Positions 56,180 through 64,000 of a stretch of DNA of 64,000 nucleotides are shown here, one piece after another. The DNA is from Desmodus rotundus (lineage: Eukaryota; Chordata; Mammalia; Chiroptera; Phyllostomidae): the NCBI RefSeq assembly GCF_022682495.2, contig NC_071387.1, forward strand, positions 197,200,143 to 197,264,142, read 5' to 3'. The notes beneath the pieces are model-generated. The model did no database searches. It was not told the origin of the DNA and saw only the letters and a program-made list of their open reading frames with translations. Numbering within the stretch: the stretch's first letter is position 1; each line of letters opens with the position of its first letter. The position numbers and the translations under genes were made by a program.

Positions 56180-57235
56180 CAAACATGGCACCTTGGTGTA
56201 TAACCTAACAATTACCATTGGAAGAAACAGGTTTTTATTTACAATATCCCAATCTTGGGGGGGCTGGGAGCACTTCAGCTCAGAGTCTGTTCTTCCCTGA
56301 GATCCAGCACTTCCCTTGCTCCCCAAAAGGCTAAAAGCCAAAGCCAAGCCCAATGGTTCCCAATATCCTTATCTGTGCTTAAGCTAGCTGTGCCAAAAGG
56401 CTCTTAGCAGCTGTCTCTTTCAGGATCTGGGGTACCTTGTCATCAGCCTCCATGTTATAGTCCAGGAAAGCATGTGCTATGTTACACTGGAACATGGTGA
56501 AGTCCAAGAAAGGCACAAGTCCCAAAAGTCCAGATAGAGTCTGGGTCTGTGATGCTATAGGTCAGTGTCTTGCAAGGAAGGGTCCTTGGTGGCTTCGGAG
56601 CAACTAGAGCAGGAACGATCAGAGTAGCAGTATGTCTCCTTCCTTATTACAACTTCACGCCGCATGGTGGAATCCTGACTACAAACTCCATAGCGGCTTG
56701 CTTACTCTCCCTTCACATGGCTGCTACATCATCGCTTTCCTTCTTCACTACCGGAAACATGGCTCCCTGCTTACTACACCCTTTCCAAACGGCATGGCAA
56801 CTCCCTCATGGCTGCCTGCCCTTAGTTTTAAATGTTGACCTGGGGCTTACTACATGACCTTCTGTGCGGCTCCCCCAACAATGAGCTACATTTGCCAGTT
56901 TCCCGTACCCTTTACATTCTCCTGGCTGCCATGTTTTTAGTCAGGACAAGCATGACTATGTGACACAGGGACCCTCCTCTCGGCCTCCTGTGCAAGCACT
57001 GTACACTCTCCCAGCTACGTCACAAGTCACCGTACATTCTGAAAGTCGCATATACACCTTTTGTACCTTTTGCCCAGGATCGTATCACAGCTTCCCTTCA
57101 GGGAAGACATGGCTATCCACTTGCCATTATAATGCAAAATATTTTAAATGTTGTGCCAGCTCCTTCCATGGTACCCATGGGTGGTGGGAGTTTTCTGGAA
57201 ATCCCCCCATCTGTACCCCATTTTAATTATGCATA
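56180..57235 (-). pseudogene. Possible processed retrocopy (minus strand), source unknown
   Basis: This kilobase is richer in G+C and CpG than its neighbours. On the minus strand a frame of about 60 codons is open down to a TAA at 56381-56379. Its last part has a gene-like composition, with an acidic stretch followed by a Lys/Ala/Leu helix-like end. A polyadenylation signal AATAAA lies at 56239-56234, about 140 bp after the stop, as in a short 3' UTR. An upstream frame is open in a different phase, as if a frameshift separated them. Arguing against a retrocopy, I see no poly(A) tail after the signal and no flanking duplication, and I do not recognise the protein. It could instead be old LTR-type DNA. 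Confidence 0.25.
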
Positions 57236-57565
57236 GGCTGTAAAATGTTCACAAACAACTTTATAATTATATTCAAAAAGTTTTGCATAATGTGCATTTT
57301 CCTCTGAACAGGATTCAAAGCTTTTATCAGATATAAGAAAGGTTAAAAAAAGAACATGTTATTAGTGTTTAACAGCTTAAGATTTACGGTTAAAATATCC
57401 TTGTTACTGGAGTACTAAATGTGGCTGACAATGCTAATGATGGATACTGTCTGTTTGAAATATGTTCTTGACGTTATTTGAACTATACAAACACTTGGTT
57501 TATGAAAAAAGATACCACAGATCAGTGGAATCAATATGGTGTTTTCAATTAATAGTGTCAAGTAT
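57236..57565. other. A+T-rich DNA, nothing recognised
   Basis: No supported feature. Confidence 0.4.
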
Positions 57566-57604
57566 TTGTGTGTGTGTGTGTATGTGTGTGTATACACACA
57601 CACA
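57566..57604. repeat. TG/CA compound microsatellite (self-complementary)
   Basis: A (TG)n tract turns into (CA)n through a central tata, so the stretch tgtgtgtgtatacacacaca is its own reverse complement and could extrude as a cruciform. Confidence 0.9.
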
Positions 57605-57619
57605 GATAGAGAGAGAATA

Positions 57620-58930
57620 TGTACTTAGATCATAAAAAGTAAATCTTACACTATATGCAAAAATCAATTCTATATGATTATAAATATAAATCTATCAAAT
57701 AACAAAACTCTATGTGATAACATGAAAGATATTTTCATGACTTCAGATAACCAAAATTGTTTAAATAGTGCATAAAAAGTATTAAACAAAAATGGAAAGA
57801 TTGATTAATCTGACTACATTGAAAGTAAAACTTGTCACTGAAAGAGAACGTTAAGAGTCAAAAAAACTAGAGAGTAAGAAATTTGTTTATAATATACTTA
57901 GCTCACAAAGGATTTGTATGCAGAATATATTTAAAAACTGGTTAAAAGTCAACAAGAAAAAAACAGAAATCCAGTTGGAAAAATGAACAAAAGACGTGAA
58001 GAAGACTTCACAGAAGAGGATACCCAGATGACCAATGAACATCTGAAGCTCAGCCTCCTCGGTCACCAGGGAAATGTGTCATTAAAATCACAGTGAGATT
58101 CCAACACACTCCCACTTGAATGGATAAAATTAAAAACACTGACACTACTAAGTATTGGTTAAGAACTCCCAACTTACACATTCCAGTATTACTGACACAA
58201 GTGCAAATTGGTATAATGACTCTAAAAATATCTCTGGCAATGTCCTCTAAAGACATATATATAAATATGATCCCACATTTCTTTTCCTGGTATACACCCA
58301 GAAATGAGCACCCATGCGCCCTAAAAGATAGGAACCTGTATGCATGTATCATCGTCGTTATAACAGTCCAAAACTAAAAGAAAATTTCCATCAACAGTAA
58401 AATAGGTAAATTGTGACATATCTATAAAATCTCTAAAATAATTTCTAATCTATAAATACAAAACAGAAACATATCCCAATTTGAAAGAAGTAACTACTGT
58501 TACATTCAATAATATGTATTAATCTGGGAGGGCTGGGGGTTAGGCTGGGGTGGGGGAAAAGGCAGAAAACCATACCTGAATAACAATAAAATTAGAGAAG
58601 AAAAAAATAATATGTATGAATCTTATGGAGAGAAAAGTACACAGTGTATAATTCTGTTTATGTGAAATTCAGAAGTAGAGAAAACTTCTCTCTGATATCA
58701 GGATGCAGGATTGTGAACGCCTATGAGAAAAAGGGGGAGGCATGACCGGGAGGGGCTGAGACAGGCATAGCGATAGTATCTGTGACATTCCGCTTATTAA
58801 TCTGAATGACAGTTATGTGGATGGATTCACCCGCCAAATTTTACAAAGAGGTACAATTAATATTCGTATACTTTTCTTTATGCCTGTTATACTTGCATAA
58901 ATAAATTTATTTTTTAAAGGGAACATATTA
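57620..58930 (+). mobile_element. L1: Old L1, 3' end of ORF2 plus 3' UTR
   Basis: About 1.3 kb. L1 ORF2 C-terminal phrases appear in order: 'tatgcagaatatatttaaaa', 'gtcaacaagaaaaaaacaga', 'acccagatgaccaatgaaca' and 'ccagggaaatgtgtcattaa'. Next come the 'cctggtatacacccagaaat' region, the 'tccatcaacagtaaaatagg' 3' part and a 3' UTR that ends in 'ataaataaatttattttt'. Multiple stops. A younger L1 stub is inserted at 58526-58605. Confidence 0.85.
58526..58605 (+). mobile_element. L1: Young L1 3' stub nested in the older L1, with 18-bp duplication
   Basis: The 80-bp stretch 'gggagggctgggggttaggc', then 'tggggtgggggaaaaggcag' and 'cctgaataacaataaaatta' has the G-rich block and tail of bat L1 3' ends. 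Flanks are the 18-mers aataatatgtattaatct (58508-58525) and aataatatgtatgaatct (58606-58623), which differ at one position. This is a very short, 5'-truncated retroposition. Confidence 0.83.
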
Positions 58931-59545
58931 AATAAAAATATCTGTATCAATATAATAAATATGTGGTCTTATATGGGTCTGGATATAACTTTTATTTTAA
59001 TCATAAAAATGATAATTATCAGCCACTACAGAAAGTGACTAAATTAGAAAACCCTTTCTCATATTGTGGGCACTTTAATCTAAAACTAGGGCATCTGTTT
59101 AAAAAAGAAGAAAGAAAGGAGGCGGGGAGCAGGAAGAAATTCCTCAGGAAATGGATTTTCTTCACATAATTCAGTTCAGTTGCTCCATATATAACTGTTC
59201 TTTTTGGATAATTAATAAATTTTTTAAATGGTTTAATTGTATTTTTCAGATTAAGAGTGAATAATTATCTCCAATGAAGCTGAGAACTAATTATCTAATA
59301 TACTATATACTCATATACAGGAAAATTATAAAGCTAGATAAAAGTTATAGAAATTTACGTAGAGTAGACTAACTTCCTCATTCTACTGATATGAATATTA
59401 AGGTGTACCCAATGTAATTAGAAAGAAATCAAAAAGGTTCTCTAGGCACAATTTGGGATACTTAGAGAACTTACCTCCTTTCTCATATTTACCCTCATGT
59501 TAGATCTGTCACTGAGAAAAGGTGACTGCCGGAGTGGCTGGGAAT
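58931..59545. other. A+T-rich DNA, nothing recognised
   Basis: No supported feature. Confidence 0.4.
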
Positions 59546-59547
59546 TA

Positions 59548-61140
59548 GATTTTATTCACTAATTCACTCAAAAAATACTTATTAAGCATCTCCTACATGC
59601 CAGGCAGTGTTAGCTGCATGATCTTTGTCTTCCAAAAGCTTGCATTTCAGCAAGAAAGTAAATTATACATAAACGCATTGTGGTAAGTTCTATAATGGAC
59701 ATGAATAAGGAAACAAAGTGGAGAAAATTACAAGCAGGATAGTTTGAGCTGTGATGTTAAAAGGCCTCTTTGAGGCAGATGATGTTAGAAGGGGAGAGCT
59801 GAGAGGTAAGAAGCAGCTGGAAGTGCTGGGCAATGCTACAGAAGCTGATACCAAGAGCTAACTCCTGTAGAAAACTTAGGATTTGCTGGGCACTCATCTG
59901 AACATTCTACACTTACTCCTCAGAGCAACTCTGTGATATTTGAAAACTGTTATTTTCCTCATTTTTCAAACAGATGAGAATATGATTTTAGATACAGAGA
60001 ATTTAAGTGGTTTACCCCAAAACACCCAGACGGCAAGTGGTATGGTCAGAAGGCAAAGCCTGGTTGCAGGGACCAGGCATTCAAATGTTTGTATTGCTAG
60101 GAGACCAGGATATAGGAAACAAGTAAGTCAGTGTGCAGTAAGAAATTCTGGTGATCATTTTAGAAGGAACGAAGTCAAAACCTAAAGTAACAGAAATACA
60201 TACATACTAGATTTTGCATGGCTGTATAGTGTGTGCAACAAGTTTGGACTTTCTCTAAGTGCCTTGGGAAATCATCGAGGGATTTTAAGTCATGTGACAT
60301 AATTCATAATGTGTGCTTTAAAAATCTCATTCTTCGTGCTTCTGTGTCGAGAATAGACTCAAAGAGGAAAGAGAAGGAACAATGGCCGATTGGAGGCAAT
60401 TGTTATGACCCAAGAGATGGAAGAAAGTGGCCCCAGCGAAGGGGAAACACAAAAAGTGGAAAGAAGCGGATGATTTTAAGGTATATTTTGCCAGTAGAAC
60501 TGACAGGATGTACTGATGAATTGAAACAAATTGAAAGTATGGGATGAAAGAATTGTCCGTAATGACTCATAGAATTCTAATTTGAACCAGAGAGTAAACA
60601 GAGTTTGCATTTACTGGAGTAGACTGGAAAGAACACACTGGCTGACAAAAGAATCGATACTTCTCTTTTGCAGTCCTTGTTGAGTTTCAGCTGTCTGGGA
60701 GACATCTAAAAATGTCAAGTAGACATTGCATATGCAAGAGCAGAGCTTAGGGGAGAGCTCCTGGCTGGATATGCAAAGTGAGAAGTTATCAGTCTATGTG
60801 AGATGGCGACAGTCTTCTCCAGACGGGGAGAGAGAAAAGACCCAGATGCATCATAGAGAGATTCTGATGTGAATTGAAAGGAAGGGAGCAAAAACAAGAT
60901 TTAGAAAATACACTACCAGTAGGAGGGAAGCCAGGAGAGAGCCAGGGAAGGAGAATGTCTAAGGAAGTGGGAAGCGGCCTATTGTGTCAATGTTGTGCCA
61001 GTTGTAGTAAGAGGAGGAGAGAGAAATGTCTGTTGGACTTGGGAACATTTTGTGGAATGGGTGGTCAAAAGCCTATTAGAGTCAGAGGCTGAATGGGAAC
61101 CATGGAAGTAGAGACAAGAGGTACAGACGACCCTTACAGC
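59548..61140 (-). mobile_element. L2: Long LINE-2 copy (3' end through reverse-transcriptase region, reversed)
   Basis: Begins at the reversed terminus (aaaatacttattaagcatct, then cctacatgccaggcagtgtt) and continues through 'ggcctctttgaggcagatga'. After an inserted MIR it goes on with 'aagtcatgtgacataattca', 'tgtcgagaatagactcaaag', 'ggtatattttgccagtagaa', 'cttaggggagagctcctggc', 'cctattgtgtcaatgttgtg' and 'caaaagcctattagagtc'. This order covers about 1.4 kb of L2 from the 3' UTR back to the Asp-Thr-Val-Asp-His region of the reverse transcriptase. The minus-strand frame 60715-60897 is a surviving piece of that ORF. Dead. Confidence 0.88.
59865..60080 (-). mobile_element. MIR: MIR SINE nested in LINE-2 (reversed)
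   Basis: 'tttgctgggcactcatctga', 'acattctacacttactcctc', 'agagcaactctgtgatattt', 'ttcctcatttttcaaacaga' and 'acacccagacggcaagtggt' follow reversed MIR order. L2 sequence lies on both sides, so the MIR probably inserted into the L2. Confidence 0.75.
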
Positions 61141-61445
61141 TGAGACTGTTACCAGTGCTCCTGGTGGAGATTTCTCCACAGGCCCTGGACTCTAGAAACC
61201 AAATTTCCTCAAACCAATGCAGAAAGGTGTTTCACATTAGGAAAATGAAGAGCATTAGCCAAATAGCAAACGATACCAGTTTGGTTTCTAAGTAGGAAGA
61301 ATTGAATAAGGAAACTTATTTAAAATGAATGACCAAAAATTAGACAAAAACTATCGTTGCTTTGATCATTTTGACCGGCATCGTGTCTGATATAGTGCAA
61401 AATAAGACATGAATCAATCAAGCCCAATAACGGTGTAAAGACGGC
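61141..61445. other. Unique DNA, nothing recognised
   Basis: No supported feature. Confidence 0.35.
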
Positions 61446-61449
61446 ACTC

Positions 61450-61600
61450 AATCATCCGACCAGTGTTTATTTCCTACTTTGTTCTGGGGGTTGGAGCGAA
61501 CATTAGGATTCAAAGACACAGGCGAACAAAAAACAAACCCTGTTGATAAAGGAGCTAACAGTTTGGAGGGGGAATGAACAAATTATGGAAATTTTTATTT
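61450..61600 (-). mobile_element. L2: LINE-2 3' end (reversed)
   Basis: 'ccgaccagtgtttatttcct' then 'actttgttctgggggttgga' and 'gataaaggagctaacagttt' matches the reversed L2 terminus at moderate divergence. Confidence 0.6.
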
Positions 61601-62125
61601 TATGTAAGCATCATAATGTAAAATCAAATGCATCAAAATGAGAAGCTAAAAATTGTGCTGTGGTATGCCTTAAATTTGATATTTGGGCCCATCACATGAG
61701 ATTCTAAGCAGCTGTCCATCATCCTAAGTAAGACTATTTCTAAGGCTATTTTGAACAATGAAGTAAATTACGCTAACAGTGTGGTCACTGTAGTCTAAAT
61801 AATCATTCTCTTTTTGGACAGATTATTGCTCCTACATAATTATGGCATTTTATAACATGCATTTTCTTGATAGCTAAAAATATATGTATAAAAATTTGTA
61901 TCTTTGCCTACTCAGATTTACTTAAGCTTCTAGAACAAAGAAAGATTAAAGTACATCAATAAATAGAAAAATTGTGATTATATTAAGTAGAAAAGACATA
62001 TTTCATTACATGAAATAAATAATTTTAAGTATTACCCAAATATCTATCATTTATACAAACTACAATATCTTATATATATATTACCTGTACAATTTTTCAA
62101 ATATGCATGTATTTATGTACTAAAT
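61601..62125. other. Very A+T-rich DNA, nothing recognised
   Basis: No supported feature. Confidence 0.45.
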
Positions 62126-62134
62126 AAGAATCTT

Positions 62135-62349
62135 GCCCGGACTGGTGTGGCTCAGTGGATTGAGTATCAGCCTGCAAACCAAACAGCCACTGGTTCAATT
62201 CCCAGTCAGGGCACATGTCTGGGGTGCATGGGAGGCAACCACACACTGATGTTTCTCTCCCTCTCTTTCTCCCTCCCTTCCCCTCTGACTAAACATAAAT
62301 AAATAAAATCTTTTTAAAAAATTAAAAATAAAAAAATAAAATGTTAAAA
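62135..62349 (+). mobile_element. Ves: Ves SINE with 9-bp target duplication
   Basis: 'gcccggactggtgtggctca' then 'gtggattgagtatcagcctg', 'ctggttcaattcccagtcag' (B-box region), 'gggcacatgtctggggtgca' and 'gatgtttctctccctctctt'. The tail is an 'aaataaataaaatc' run plus A-rich extension. The central part is shorter than in the copy at 48160. The nonamer aagaatctt lies on both sides (62126-62134 and 62350-62358), marking the insertion exactly. Confidence 0.96.
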
Positions 62350-62544
62350 AAGAATCTTAATGAATTATGTTTCTTTTTAGAAAAATACAACAGTTCTAAG
62401 GTATTAGCAGTCACAGCTAAATTCTTCACCAATTATAAACATACCCTTCCAACACTCATTTAAAATTACCCACCATCTTCAAAAAAAATGAAGAAACAGC
62501 TTTAGCTGCCTAAGTAGGAGAACGGTGGAGTAAAGAGGTAGTAC

Positions 62545-62875
62545 ATGTGTATAAAGTAAAATTTAACAGTGCAACCTCCAAAAGTGCAAGACAATTGGAA
62601 ACAGCACAAATGCCCATCAATAGAAAAACAGAAAAACAAATTGGGTTATAACCACACAATGAAATAACAATCAGCAATCAAAACGAGCAAACTACTGATA
62701 CAGGCCATATTTCTGATGTTACATGGTTGAATCCCAAGGTCATTGTGTAGGTATATATGTATTATGAGATTTCATTTGTATGAAGTTCTAGACCAGCTAA
62801 AATAATCTCTGGTGATAGCAATAAATGGTTGCACCTAATGGTCGTGAGGTGACTGATAGAGGTCATAAGAAAATT
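62545..62875 (+). mobile_element. L1: Old L1 3' end
   Basis: 'gacaattggaaacagcacaa', then 'atgcccatcaatagaaaaac' and 'cacacaatgaaataacaatc' with 'tttcatttgtatgaagttct' and 'ggtgatagcaataaatggtt' is the familiar end of L1 ORF2 and its 3' UTR. Divergent and inactive. Confidence 0.75.
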
Positions 62876-64000
62876 TCCTGAGATGGCAAAACATTCTTTG
62901 TCTTTTAAACAAATAAATGCAATTGTCAAGCTTATCAAATTGGAATACTTAAGATGTCTATACTTTATTCCATATAAATTATTCATAAATTTTTTAAGTA
63001 ATAAAAAGTTATTTAAAGTAATAAAAATAAAAAAGAATGTTTGGGACAGATTGATAAGAGGCAAAGTAGATCATACTTATAAAAATTCCTCTTCAGAATT
63101 TATGAATAATTATATCTCCTGAAATTCTTTTGATAAATTTATTCTCTTTTGAAAATGAAAAAAGCAAGAATTACCTATGATCCAATAAATATCACATTAA
63201 GTTTTAGGCCTTCTATTGACGGAGGTTTTTAAAATTCTTTTTCAGAGAAATCAGCTGACACTTTGATATTTCCTTTAGGGACGTAAAATTCCCACATTTG
63301 AAAAAAAAATCCTGCATCAACAATTTTGGAAATAATGAAGGACCCTGTTTTTTCTCATTTTGACTTTTTCAATTCTTTTCATGGAACACTTAACTCAATT
63401 AAAGTTGTTGACATGTCACAGTCCAATTTTTAATGTCATGATGCAGCAATTTACCTCGTTTACTCCCGGGTGTCCTTTTATTAATCATGTTTATATGGTG
63501 CATGTTGGCTCAAGACTCCAAATGACAGGGACCTCATGATTGACTGTTAATTAATTGATTTCATCAGAAACATCCACTCAGTACAGCAGGACATGAAATG
63601 TAGGGGGAAAAAAAACACTAGGATTTAACATTTGAAAACTCAGATATGCTGTGCTCTTTAAAAATTAAATAATATTGGGCAGCACTTATTAAATCATCAC
63701 CCACTGGATGTGGGATTAATAAGTGAAAGAGATGAGGGGAGTCGGACACCTCTGTGTGCCAGGAGTCCTGTCTGAACGGAGAGTTCCAGGACAACATTCA
63801 CGGAAAAGTACCTCTCCGATGGGGGGCAGAAGGCAATCAGTTAGTAGCACGGTGATAAAATTGCCAATTCAATTTCATTTAAAATATCTTCAAAGAATTT
63901 GCATGTATTTTATATTTTTAAAAAGATGTGCGTGCAGTGTGGTATATGCAGGAGGGTTATTATAATTTTTTCATCTACAAAGACATTAACACACCATGAA
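62876..64000. other. Unique DNA; possible conserved regulatory block near 63400-63620
   Basis: No gene or repeat is supported. The block with 'cagcaatttacctcgtttac', 'tcccgggtgtccttttatta' and 'ttaattaattgatttcatca' has no repeat likeness and is rich in homeodomain-type TAAT motifs. It looks like ancient enhancer DNA, but conservation cannot be shown from one sequence. Confidence 0.35.

Noticed and set aside
60715..60897. 60-codon minus-strand frame as a small protein
   Set aside because: Matches the LINE-2 reverse-transcriptase region after the catalytic motif. Repeat-derived.

Overview
This window reads as nuclear DNA from a mammal, most probably a bat. Four copies of the tRNA-derived Ves SINE (head 'ggctggtgtggctcagtggat', a B-box-like 'ggttcaattcc', a pyrimidine-rich 3' part and an 'aaataaataaaatc' tail) lie at 3022-3228 (-), 19931-20163 (+), 48160-48376 (+) and 62135-62349 (+). 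Ves is known from microbats, chiefly the Yangochiroptera. Truncated L1 3' ends of bat type and several mariner-derived elements fit the same lineage. I saw no Helitron of the HeliBat type, which vespertilionids carry in large numbers. That points weakly to a non-vespertilionid microbat.

No confident protein-coding gene, rRNA, functional tRNA, CRISPR array or prokaryotic feature was found. Open frames are short and scattered, as expected for A+T-rich intergenic or deep-intronic DNA. The long open frames in 30.9-34 kb and near 60.8 kb are decayed LINE-2 reverse-transcriptase sequence on the minus strand.

Layout. 1-6 kb: A+T-rich DNA with a mariner MITE, a C-rich G-quadruplex-like tract, one Ves SINE and an L1 stub with target-site duplications. 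6-17 kb: L2 and MIR fossils, a GGAA microsatellite and polypurine tracts. 18-26 kb: a Ves SINE, an old L1 ORF2 fragment and MIRs. 25.9-34.9 kb: a dense nest of DNA transposons (two internally deleted mariner relics, an A+T-rich TIR element, a hAT element with a perfect 8-bp duplication and a Tigger-like element), an LTR and long minus-strand L2 copies. 35-39 kb: L2 and MIR, including a tail-to-tail L2 pair. 40.5-41.5 kb: an L1 insertion with a 15-bp duplication that holds a solo LTR with its own 6-bp duplication. 42-52 kb: MIR, old L1, a Ves SINE and a small CpG-richer island with exon-like segments. 54-64 kb: a MER20-like element, L2, a CpG-richer possible retrocopy, a 1.3-kb L1 with a younger L1 stub inside it, a long L2 with a MIR inside it, and the last Ves SINE.

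I did not find a convincing new biological system. The items most worth checking are the exon-like segments at 49.4 and 50.7 kb, the possible retrocopy at 56.2-57.2 kb, the paired deleted mariners, the A+T-rich TIR element beside one of them, and several non-repetitive blocks that look like conserved regulatory DNA. All repeat names come from recognition by eye, without a database search, and most boundaries are good to about 10-40 bases unless target-site duplications are given.
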